Assembly (NCBI GenBank): GCA_009701715.1
Contig: WLJO01000024.1
Span: 1-37,103, forward strand
From: Actinomycetota bacterium
Lineage (GTDB): Bacteria > Actinomycetota > Acidimicrobiia > Acidimicrobiales > Ilumatobacteraceae
Direction of reading: 5' to 3'
Length of the DNA stretch: 37,103 bases
Positions 1 to 7,173 of the stretch are shown here, one piece after another (position 1 is the first letter of the stretch; each line of letters opens with the position of its first letter). A program made the position numbers and the translations under genes. The notes under the pieces are model-generated. The model was not told the DNA's origin. It worked only from the letters and a program-made list of their open reading frames with translations, and did no database searches.

Positions 1-501
1 ACAGCGCCGACCCTCCGGTTCCACGATGACGTGACCGACCCGCCCTGCATGGGAGAGCCCCCCGTCGAGCAGGCGCCCGTCGAGCACCACGCCGCCGGTG
101 ACCGAGTCGTCAATATTCAGGGCGGCGAAGTGTTCTGACCCGCGTGCCGATCCGACCCAGCCCTCGGCAAGCGCGAACGCCCGCCCGGCCGTGTCGACGA
201 ACACCGGCACGTCCACGGACTCGGCAACGATGAGACCGGCCTCGGCGAGCACGTCCCGGGTGGAACCACCCGCAAGCTCCTCAACCGCCGGTCCGACTGA
301 TACCCCACACGCAGTCAGCGAACCGCCCACCTGGGTGACGCGGTCCGGGACCTGCTCCAGATACACCTCAATCTGCTCCCAGAGGCCATCAAGGGCCTCC
401 GGTGGATCGAGAACCCCTGAGTCGACAACCTTGCCGTCCCGGTTCACCAGCCCGACGGAGTTCTTCGTACCGCCGAGTTCAATTGCCAGAGCTACTTCCA
501 C
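1..501 (-). CDS. ROK-family protein (sugar kinase/regulator fold), C-terminus cut by window edge
   Basis: The first 167 codons are present and the gene runs off the left edge. The GTG start is preceded by AAGGAG at good spacing. The N-terminus has the ROK phosphate-1 signature (ELGGTKNSVGLV), and the later segment LDGRLLDGG...AGRVGHVIVEPEGRRC matches the ROK substrate loop leading into the zinc-binding cysteines. ROK proteins are usually glucokinase-like kinases or sugar-responsive repressors; no N-terminal DNA-binding domain is present here. Key residues are altered. Where kinases have VENDAN the sequence reads VDTAGR, so the catalytic Asp is Ala. The GTG of phosphate-2 is DDS. The Glu of AGEIGH is Arg. 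The fold assignment is firm, but sugar kinase activity is doubtful. It is divergent from the sigma factor gene. Confidence 0.8.
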   Translation of the reverse strand, partial: MEVALAIELGGTKNSVGLVNRDGKVVDSGVLDPPEALDGLWEQIEVYLEQVPDRVTQVGGSLTACGVSVGPAVEELAGGSTRDVLAEAGLIVAESVDVPVFVDTAGRAFALAEGWVGSARGSEHFAALNIDDSVTGGVVLDGRLLDGGLSHAGRVGHVIVEPEGRRC

Positions 502-562
502 GGTCGCGTTACTCCTTCCGGTTCCTACAGCGCCGTCACAGTAGCGACACACAATCGCAACA

Positions 563-596
563 TTGGTGGATACCCACACGCAGAGTGCACCACCAA
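563..596. repeat. 7-bp inverted repeat in the ROK/sigma-factor divergent intergenic region
   Basis: TTGGTGG (563-569) and CCACCAA (590-596) are perfect inverted copies separated by 20 nt. They lie in the 216-bp region between the divergently transcribed ROK gene and the sigma factor gene. This could be an operator or a weak hairpin. Short repeats of this size also occur by chance in GC-rich DNA. The remainder of the intergenic region holds no gene that I can support. Confidence 0.3.
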
Positions 597-717
597 CCTC
601 CCAGTGCGGTGTGCCCTGCGCTACGGTTACGGCCAAGGCGTTCACACTCCGACAGGAGATGAACGCCGGGAGTGACCTTTTTCTCCGACCAAACCACGGG
701 GCGTGTTGCAGCGTGTC

Positions 718-1245
718 ATGGTCGGTGTTGACCATCACGATTGGAACGCTGGCACGTTGCGGACGGACATTGAGTCGTACTTCCGCGCCCACTACGGGCG
801 CCTTGTCCGCGCGCTCACGCTTGTCGGTGGCAGCGAGGAAGCGGCTGCCGACGCCGTGCAGGAGGCCTTCGTGAAGGCCCACCAGAAGTGGCGAACGGTC
901 AGCCAGTACGACGACCCCGTCGGCTGGATCCGTCGGGTTGCCATCAACCGACTCCACGACGAGCACCGCCGCAACACCCGCAAGGACCGGGCGGTTGCCC
1001 GCCTTGGGGCCGGGGAGACCTGGACGGTCGATGCCCCCGAGGCCAGCACGTCCGAGCCGCTGGCCGCAGCGCTTGCTGGTCTTCCGCGGCAGCAGCGACT
1101 TGCGGTTGCCTTGTTCTATCTCGAAGGTCTAAGCGTCGCCGAGACCGCCTCAGCGCTCGAGATCAGCGAGGGGGCAGTGAAGTTCCACCTGCACCAGGGC
1201 CGCGAACGGCTGCGTGGGCTGCTCGACGAGGAGTGGCGGCCATGA
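718..1245 (+). CDS. ECF-subfamily RNA polymerase sigma factor
   Basis: The protein is 175 aa from ATG 718; GTG 703, five codons earlier in frame, is an alternative, and neither has a clear Shine-Dalgarno. Region 2 covers roughly residues 10-75, with the helix running through EAAADAVQEAFVKAHQKW and the DNA-melting segment PVGWIRRVAINR. Region 4 covers about 105-165, with LPRQQRLAVALFYLEGLS and the helix-turn-helix EISEGAVKFHLHQGRERL. The order of sigma-2 and sigma-4 without sigma-3 defines the ECF class, which directs RNA polymerase to a small stress or envelope regulon. The stop codon overlaps the next start in an ATGA, so the membrane protein that follows is probably co-translated and is the obvious anti-sigma partner. 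Confidence 0.9.
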   Translation: MVGVDHHDWNAGTLRTDIESYFRAHYGRLVRALTLVGGSEEAAADAVQEAFVKAHQKWRTVSQYDDPVGWIRRVAINRLHDEHRRNTRKDRAVARLGAGETWTVDAPEASTSEPLAAALAGLPRQQRLAVALFYLEGLSVAETASALEISEGAVKFHLHQGRERLRGLLDEEWRP

Positions 1246-2006
1246 CCGACGACTTCGACGACCCCGACCTCGCAGCAGCGCTTCGCAACATCGCTGGTCC
1301 GGTGCCCAGCGTGGATGCTGCTCTGCCCGTGTTCCACCGCCGGGTCCGGGTGGCACGTATCCGGCGTGTCTCGGTTGCGGTATCGGGCGCCGCGGCGGTT
1401 GCGCTCATCGCCGTAGGTGCAGTGGCACTGACCGGCAACGAGCGGGGCAACAGCATCACGCCGATGGACCCATCGATCACCCTCGACACCGTCGCCGACC
1501 CCTCCACCGGGGTGGGTCCGAGCACCACCACAACGCCGACCACCACGCGTGTCGACGACGGGGACACGGGGCCCAGCAGTGGGTCCGGCGCTGGCACCGC
1601 AGGGGAATCCGGGAGTGGAGGCACCGCGTCGATCCCTTCCAGCGGATCCGCCTCGACCACCGTCGGCGACTCCGACAACCCGGACGACCCAGATGGGTCA
1701 GACGACTCCAGCAACGCAGACGACTCCGAAGACGGCCACAACGAGGGATCGGGCAACAGCAGGACCACCACCACAACAGGTGGACGGGCCGTGACCAAAC
1801 GGTGCTCCTCGGCTGGCGGATCCTTCACTGCGAGCCACCTCATCAAGAACTCGGTGACCAACGTGTCGCCGGCCCCCGGTTTCTCCAAGACCGACCAGGA
1901 GATCGAGAGCGAAAAGATCACGGTGGTCTTCGGGGACAACGAGGTCGAGTACCACGTGGTCGCACGCTGGACGGGCGAGTCGTTCTCGTGCTCCGTCGGA
2001 TCCTGA
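1242..2006 (+). CDS. single-pass membrane protein, candidate anti-sigma factor
   Basis: The protein is 254 aa; its ATG overlaps the sigma factor stop by 4 bp. It has a short acidic cytoplasmic N-terminus (residues 1-42), one hydrophobic segment (about 43-64, preceded by a cluster of Arg), and a long extracytoplasmic part. Residues 72-180 form a low-complexity Ser/Thr/Asp/Gly linker, ending in a folded C-terminal domain of about 70 residues with two Cys that could pair. Topology and position fit an anti-sigma factor that binds the ECF sigma at the inner face and senses a signal outside. No HxxxCxxC zinc anti-sigma motif is present, so this is not the common ZAS type. Function is inferred from context; no homologous family is recognised by sequence. 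Confidence 0.7.
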   Translation: MTDDFDDPDLAAALRNIAGPVPSVDAALPVFHRRVRVARIRRVSVAVSGAAAVALIAVGAVALTGNERGNSITPMDPSITLDTVADPSTGVGPSTTTTPTTTRVDDGDTGPSSGSGAGTAGESGSGGTASIPSSGSASTTVGDSDNPDDPDGSDDSSNADDSEDGHNEGSGNSRTTTTTGGRAVTKRCSSAGGSFTASHLIKNSVTNVSPAPGFSKTDQEIESEKITVVFGDNEVEYHVVARWTGESFSCSVGS

Positions 2007-3100
2007 TCCTCTTCGCAGCCCTCGCAGCACCGCTCGCGGCCGGTGCGTGCGGCGACGATAGAAAGGGCACCATCGAACCCGATCGCTTTGACCTTCGCGG
2101 CCCCCACGCCGTCGGTGTCACCACGCTCAACCTCGGCGACCGCCAGGTGGAGGTGTACTACCCCGTTGACGCCATGTCGGTGAGCGGTCGCCCAACGGAC
2201 TCCTACGAGGCCGCCGACGCGTTCCCCGAGGCGTTCCGGGCGATGGTGCCACCGGCGATGAACGGATCGTTCGACGTGGGGGCGGTTCGTGACGCATCCG
2301 GATCCGGAAAGGGGCCGTTCCCTGTCGTGATCTACAGCCACGGATTCGGCGGCTACCGGCAGGTGGCAACGTTCTACCTCGCTCACCTCGCGTCGTGGGG
2401 CTTCGTCGTCGCATCGACGGATCACCTCGAGCGCGGCATCGTTGCACTCGCCAGCGGCAAGCTGGACAACGCGAACAAGGGCATCGACCTCGACGACGTC
2501 TCACGTACCATCGCCCTGCTCCGCGCGGAAGGGGCGAGCAGCACGAGCCCCCTCGAGGGAACCGTGAACGCCGACCTCGTAGGGATCGCCGGCCACTCCG
2601 CGGGGGCCCAGACGGCCCTCCGGGCGGCGGGGTCGAACGGCGACATCGACGCGTTCGTCTCGATCTCCGGTGGCCTGTCCCTGATGGGCGAGCCGAGCCC
2701 ACCCATGCCTACCAAGCCGGCGCTCGTCGTTGCCGGGGCCGATGATCAGGTGGTGATCGCGAGCAAGAGCGCCGCGCTCTTCGCGGCTCTCGGCTCCCCG
2801 AAGTACCACGTCGAGATCGAAAATGCCGGGCACAATTCGTTCACCGACTCCTGTCCGGTGATTCTCGAGCGGGGTGGTCTCGAGTCCCTCCGGCCGATGC
2901 TCGGCACGCTCATCGACCTCGCCCAGGACGGCTGCAACGCCGGACAGGCCGACCCCTACGCCGTCCAACTCGTGCTCGGGCACTACTCGACGGCGTTCTT
3001 CCTCACCTATCTGACCGGAGAGGATCACCGCGCCACCCTGCTGGCCGGGCCTCCTGCCAGTGTCGGCTCCCTCAGCCTCTCGGTGCTCGCCCACGCCTAG
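1988..3100 (+). CDS. alpha/beta-hydrolase lipoprotein (dienelactone hydrolase/PAF-acetylhydrolase-like)
   Basis: The GTG start at 1988 lies inside the end of the anti-sigma candidate (19-bp overlap). It is the start that gives a complete lipoprotein signal: LRR followed by a hydrophobic stretch and Cys21 in LAAGAC. The 370-aa product would be exported and lipidated. The hydrolase core shows the oxyanion segment IYSHGFGGYR, the nucleophile elbow GHSAG, an acid residue in VAGADDQ, and a catalytic His in ENAGHNSF. Pfam-type relatives are dienelactone hydrolases, PAF-acetylhydrolases and polyester-cleaving cutinase-like enzymes; the substrate is unknown. Third gene of the sigma unit, so expression probably follows the sigma/anti-sigma pair. 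Confidence 0.85.
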   Translation: MLRRILILFAALAAPLAAGACGDDRKGTIEPDRFDLRGPHAVGVTTLNLGDRQVEVYYPVDAMSVSGRPTDSYEAADAFPEAFRAMVPPAMNGSFDVGAVRDASGSGKGPFPVVIYSHGFGGYRQVATFYLAHLASWGFVVASTDHLERGIVALASGKLDNANKGIDLDDVSRTIALLRAEGASSTSPLEGTVNADLVGIAGHSAGAQTALRAAGSNGDIDAFVSISGGLSLMGEPSPPMPTKPALVVAGADDQVVIASKSAALFAALGSPKYHVEIENAGHNSFTDSCPVILERGGLESLRPMLGTLIDLAQDGCNAGQADPYAVQLVLGHYSTAFFLTYLTGEDHRATLLAGPPASVGSLSLSVLAHA

Positions 3101-3187
3101 TTGGCGGTAGGTGCCGAGCCCTCCCTGACCGCCCTTGACGTGCAGGGGTGGCCAGACCCGGTCCGGAGCGGGCACACTTTGCCCCGC

Positions 3188-5074
3188 ATGCAACTGCTCA
3201 GTCCTTTGGCCCTCGGCCCCGTCACCGCACCCAACCGTGTGATGTTCGGCCCCATCGTCACGAACCTCGGCGACGACGACCGCCGCTTCACGCCCCGGCA
3301 CACCGCCTTCTACCGCAGACGGGCACAAGGCGGGTGCGGCGTCATCGTGACCGAAGGCGCGAGCGTGCATGCCTCGGACTGGCCGGCGGAGCGCCTCCCC
3401 CTCGCCGAGCGCTGCGGCCCCGGCTGGGCGGAGATTGTCGCTGCGTGCCACGCACACGGATCGCTCGTGATCGCCTCGCTCGACCACTCCGGTGGGCAGG
3501 GTTCCTCCGCGTACAGCCAGGCCCCCCTGCTCGCCCCGTCGCGCGTGCCCGAGGTGAACAGCCGGGAGGTTCCCAAGTGGATGGAGCCCGAGGACATCGC
3601 CGCAGTCGTTGCCGCGTTCGGGGCGTCGGCACGCATCGCCGTCGAGTCGGGCTGTGACGGCGTGGAGATCAACGCTGGCCAGCACAGCCTCGTGCGCCAG
3701 TTCCTCTCGGGACTCACCAACCACCGCGGCGACGAGTGGGGTCAGGACCGTCTTCACTTCGCGCGAGACGTGATCGCTGCGGCGAGAGCCGCAGTCGGCC
3801 CGGACAAAGCAGTTGGGTTGCGCCTGTCCTGCGACGAACTCGCCCCGTGGGCCGGCATTACCCCGGAGATGGCCCCCGGAATCGCGGCAGACCTGTGCGC
3901 CATAGGTGTCGACTACCTCGTCGTCGTGCGAGGATCGATCTTCTCGGCCGAGAAGACCCGGCCGGACTTCCACGAACCGACCGGCTTCAACATCGGAACC
4001 TGCAGGGCAGCGAAGGCCGCCGTCGGTGTACCCGTGTTCCTCCAGGGGTCTGTCATCGACAGCGGCCAGGCCGAGTGGGCGATCGGTGACGGTGTGTGCG
4101 ACGCCGTCGAGATGACGCGGGCCCAGCTCGCGGACCCGGACCTCGTCTCCAAGCTCGTGGCAGGAACGCCTGAGCAGATCCGCCCCTGCACGCGCTGCAA
4201 CCAGACGTGTCAGGTCCGTGACGCGCGCAATCCGATCATCACGTGCGTGGTGGAGCCGACGACGGGCCGCGAGACCGAGGACCCGCGCTGGGACCAGCCC
4301 TCATCGCACCCGCGCGATGTACTCGTCATCGGAGGTGGGCCCGCCGGACTCGAGACCGCGCGCGTCGCGCGTTTGCGCGGTCACCGGGTCCGTCTCGTCG
4401 AGCGCGAACCAGAAGTTGGTGGGCTCGCCCGCGTTGCTGGCCCGGCCGCCGTGTTCGTCGACTGGCTAGTGGCCGAGTGCGAACGGCTCGGGGTCTCCAT
4501 CGAGCGCGGCCAGAGTGCCGAACCGCAGCCGAACGAGACGGTGATCGAGTGCACCGGCTCGATCCCCGGCACGCGCCCCTATCGCACCACTGGTCATCCC
4601 ATGATCGTCGACATCGCCGACGTCCGGCGGGGCGTGGCATCGCTTCCCGCTGACGGCGCTGTCCTCGTGTACGACCCGATCGGCGGCCCGATCGGGGTGG
4701 CGATCGCGGAGGAACTCGGCGACCGCGCTGTCCTTGTCACCCAGGACAACATCGCCGGCAATGAACTGTCCCGCAGCGGGGACCTCGCGCCCGCAAACGT
4801 CCGGCTCCAGCAACGAGGGGTGAGGATCGAGCGTCGCTGCATCCTGCGTGAGGTGCACGAGGACCACGTGGTGCTCGAGGATCGCTTCGGCGCCGGCCTG
4901 CGCCGCGTTGATGCAGTTGCGGTTGTTGACTGCGGCTTCCGCCTGCCCGCACCGCCCATCAGCGACAGCAGCGGCAGGGCCGGGGACTGCGTCGCACCGC
5001 GGACCGTTCACGAGGCCGTGCTCGAGGGTCGCCGCGCGGCGGTCGCCGTCGACCGCTCACCCGTCGACCATTGA
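3188..5074 (+). CDS. FadH/Old Yellow Enzyme family iron-sulfur flavoenzyme
   Basis: The protein is 628 aa, and MQLLSPLALGPVTAPNRV is the usual family start. An FMN-binding TIM barrel (about 1-330) is followed by a 4Fe-4S cluster motif with Cys334, 337, 341 and 353 (C-x2-C-x3-C-x11-C). A C-terminal FAD/NAD(P) domain follows, with GGGPAG at about 382. This is the architecture of 2,4-dienoyl-CoA reductase and trimethylamine dehydrogenase. In the active-site loop the sequence reads NAGQHSLVRQFLSG rather than the HGYL form of classical FadH. From memory that loop resembles the mycofactocin-associated OYE-2 subgroup, but no mycofactocin genes lie in the window. It may reduce unsaturated acyl-CoAs or enones. 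It is read 87 bp after the lipoprotein gene. Confidence 0.88.
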   Translation: MQLLSPLALGPVTAPNRVMFGPIVTNLGDDDRRFTPRHTAFYRRRAQGGCGVIVTEGASVHASDWPAERLPLAERCGPGWAEIVAACHAHGSLVIASLDHSGGQGSSAYSQAPLLAPSRVPEVNSREVPKWMEPEDIAAVVAAFGASARIAVESGCDGVEINAGQHSLVRQFLSGLTNHRGDEWGQDRLHFARDVIAAARAAVGPDKAVGLRLSCDELAPWAGITPEMAPGIAADLCAIGVDYLVVVRGSIFSAEKTRPDFHEPTGFNIGTCRAAKAAVGVPVFLQGSVIDSGQAEWAIGDGVCDAVEMTRAQLADPDLVSKLVAGTPEQIRPCTRCNQTCQVRDARNPIITCVVEPTTGRETEDPRWDQPSSHPRDVLVIGGGPAGLETARVARLRGHRVRLVEREPEVGGLARVAGPAAVFVDWLVAECERLGVSIERGQSAEPQPNETVIECTGSIPGTRPYRTTGHPMIVDIADVRRGVASLPADGAVLVYDPIGGPIGVAIAEELGDRAVLVTQDNIAGNELSRSGDLAPANVRLQQRGVRIERRCILREVHEDHVVLEDRFGAGLRRVDAVAVVDCGFRLPAPPISDSSGRAGDCVAPRTVHEAVLEGRRAAVAVDRSPVDH

Positions 5075-5112
5075 ACCGCTGACCACTCAGCAGCCGAGCG
5101 TCTCAACGACGG

Positions 5113-6276
5113 TCAGTGGTGTGACCGAAGGTGCTCGCCGAGGACGTCGTGGCCGAAGTCGCCCATCGGGTCGCGCCAGACGGAGTGCACGTGGTTCACG
5201 CCGTTCTGGGCGTTGTCGTACTCCACCATCAAGCGTGGCCCACCGATGCGGTAGTAATGGGGTTCGCCCTTCTCGAGCCCACCCGCCCACGCGAAGTGCA
5301 GGCCGTGCAGGCCGTCCCCGGCATACTTCGCCGCCTCCACGCCCGCCACGTCGTCAGGCATCCTGCCAAGGTAGGTGTCGAGCAGTGAACGGAGCAGTTC
5401 CTGTTGTGCGGGCGAGAGAAGATCCGCGCGGACGCCGTTCGGCGACGCTGGCATGCGCACGAGATCCACATGCTCTGCGCCAAAGCCGATCCTCAACTCC
5501 TCGGCCCGCGTGCGCGCCATGATCACGTCGTGAACCTCTGCCGGGAACGCGTCGCGCCAGATCTCGGCGAGATGCATCGGCGTGTCGCCGAGTCTCGTCT
5601 CGGGCCGGTTCCCGCTCACCAGATCGAGCGGCGCGCGCGGGCTGATGAGCGCGCGGCCCAGTTGCTCCATATCAAGGGAGCGCACCAGTTCGCGGCCGAG
5701 GTCCTCGACGGCTCCGAGCGGGCGAAGGAAGTGCGGGCCGAGCAACGCGGACTCCGCAGGGTCCGCCCCGAGAAAGCAGGGGGTGGTTGCTGCGAGGACA
5801 CCGTCGACGACGAGATGGTTGACCGAGACGTGGTGCCCGCCGAACCGCCACGCCCAGGTTGCCCCCGCTGCCGGGATGCCGAACACCCGGACGAAGTAGA
5901 CATCGGGATCACGAGCCCGGTCCCGGCCGGCCACCTGCAACCGGAATCCCTCGTTGAGGTCGAGCACGTTCTCGAGCCCCATGATCGTCGCAACGGTCAC
6001 GTAACCAGCCTGTGACAGCCCGGTCGAGAGCAGGCGCAGGGCTAGGCGTTGCTGCGCACCGGTCATGGTGCGCAGCGTCAGGCCACCGTGATCGGTGGGC
6101 GTGTAGAACCAGCGACGGCGCTCGTCGTCACCGGCCGGGCTTCCCGGTGCGGCCGCCCAGTGCGCCAGTCGTCGCTGATCAGCATCGAGGGAGTCAAGCC
6201 ATGCTGTCGCCGCCTCCGTCATTCGCCCGGCAGCAGCGTGGTGCGCACCCGGGGCCGATACCGCACCCGTTCCCAT
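5113..6276 (-). CDS. DUF3500 family protein
   Basis: About 387 aa from ATG 6276, chosen for a GAGG-like ribosome site. In-frame ATGs at 6321 and 6222 are also possible, and the family core begins at about the latter (EAATAWLDSLDADQRRLAHW). The sequence shows the DUF3500 pattern: an N-terminal WLDSLDADQRR segment, a Trp/His-rich centre (WAWRFGGHHVSVNHLV), and a C-terminal region (HYYRIGGPRLMVEYDN, then NHVHSVWRDP). No signal peptide or membrane segment is convincing. The biochemical function of DUF3500 is not known to me. The many conserved His, Asp and Glu residues in GGHHVSVN and NHVHS would suit metal binding. It converges with the flavoenzyme and diverges from the enoyl-CoA hydratase. Confidence 0.85.
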   Translation of the reverse strand: MGTGAVSAPGAHHAAAGRMTEAATAWLDSLDADQRRLAHWAAAPGSPAGDDERRRWFYTPTDHGGLTLRTMTGAQQRLALRLLSTGLSQAGYVTVATIMGLENVLDLNEGFRLQVAGRDRARDPDVYFVRVFGIPAAGATWAWRFGGHHVSVNHLVVDGVLAATTPCFLGADPAESALLGPHFLRPLGAVEDLGRELVRSLDMEQLGRALISPRAPLDLVSGNRPETRLGDTPMHLAEIWRDAFPAEVHDVIMARTRAEELRIGFGAEHVDLVRMPASPNGVRADLLSPAQQELLRSLLDTYLGRMPDDVAGVEAAKYAGDGLHGLHFAWAGGLEKGEPHYYRIGGPRLMVEYDNAQNGVNHVHSVWRDPMGDFGHDVLGEHLRSHH

Positions 6277-6380
6277 GCGGAGAGCCTCGCATGCCGGCGA
6301 TGCCGCGGGGATGACCGGCATCGCGATGTTGGGTGGCGGTTCGACAGCAGCAGTAATAGACCGCGAACGGGGGCGCGGCG

Positions 6381-6386
6381 TAGTGT
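6381..6386 (+). promoter_or_regulatory. -10 box TAGTGT, leaderless-type promoter of the enoyl-CoA hydratase gene
   Basis: TAGTGT fits the actinobacterial TANNNT -10 consensus and sits 7 nt before GTG 6394. Transcription would therefore begin at or next to the start codon. No Shine-Dalgarno is present upstream, which agrees with leaderless initiation. Confidence 0.5.
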
Positions 6387-6393
6387 CGGCACC

Positions 6394-7170
6394 GTGGGGA
6401 AAACACTGGTTCGGGTTGCTGTCTCGCGGGGCATTGCAACAATCACGCTGGACTCGCCGGAGAACCGCAATGCGCTCTCCATGCAACTCGTCGAGGACCT
6501 CCATAGCGCCCTCGACCGGGCCGAGCAGGACGACGTGCGCGTGATCGTGCTCGATCACATGGCGCCGGCGTTCTGCGCCGGGGCGGATCTCAAGGAGCGC
6601 ACGGCGGCGGGGGGCAACCCGGCAGCGAGCTCGACGGGGCCGAACCGGATGTCGCTCGCGATGTCCAGGCTGCGCAGCGCCAAACAACCGACGATCGCTG
6701 CGGTGAAGGGTCCGGCACGCGCCGGAGGCATCGGGCTGATGGCCAGTTGTGACCTCGTCGTCGTGCAGCCAACCGCCGATTTTGCGTTTACCGAAGTCCG
6801 CATCGGTGTTGCACCGGCGGTGATCTCCGTGCCGATCCTCCGTCGCGTCGGATGGTCCGCCGTCGCAGGACCGTTCCTCACCGGGGAGCGCTTCGACGCC
6901 GCCGAGGCCCGCCGGATCGGGCTCGTCACCCACGTGTCCGATGATGTCGATGCCACGGTCATGAGCCTCTGCGAGGGCGTGCTGAGGGGTGGCCCCATCG
7001 CCGTTGCCGCCACCAAGGCGATGTTGCACCGCAGCATGTCGGAACCCTTCGACGATGCACTCGCCACGATGTCCGTCCTCTCCGACGCTCTCTTTGCCTC
7101 GCCCGAGGGGCAGGAGGGGATGCGCTCGTTCCTCGAGAAGCGTCCGCCCAGTTGGGTTGAGGAAGCCTGA
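6394..7170 (+). CDS. enoyl-CoA hydratase/isomerase (EchA7/LiuC/AtuE-like)
   Basis: The protein is 258 aa, full length for a single-domain crotonase. The GTG start follows a leaderless-type promoter. The oxyanion-hole segment is FCAGADLKE and the second crotonase signature is ARAGGIGLMASCDLVV. The position that is Glu in classical two-Glu hydratases (GGGxEL) is Gly here, while the second catalytic Glu is retained in FTEVRIGV. This single-Glu form also occurs in some hydratases working after an acyl-CoA carboxylase (family knowledge). It lies directly upstream of the carboxyltransferase gene with a 3-bp gap, so the two are very likely co-transcribed. The expected reaction is hydration of a branched enoyl-CoA such as a glutaconyl-type product; the substrate is not proven. 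Confidence 0.88.
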   Translation: MGKTLVRVAVSRGIATITLDSPENRNALSMQLVEDLHSALDRAEQDDVRVIVLDHMAPAFCAGADLKERTAAGGNPAASSTGPNRMSLAMSRLRSAKQPTIAAVKGPARAGGIGLMASCDLVVVQPTADFAFTEVRIGVAPAVISVPILRRVGWSAVAGPFLTGERFDAAEARRIGLVTHVSDDVDATVMSLCEGVLRGGPIAVAATKAMLHRSMSEPFDDALATMSVLSDALFASPEGQEGMRSFLEKRPPSWVEEA

Positions 7171-7173
7171 CCC

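Noticed and set aside
659-720. Possible short gene with AGGAG before ATG 659
   Set aside because: The frame continues out of phase across the sigma factor gene without a plausible protein; the site may be chance or part of the sigma leader.
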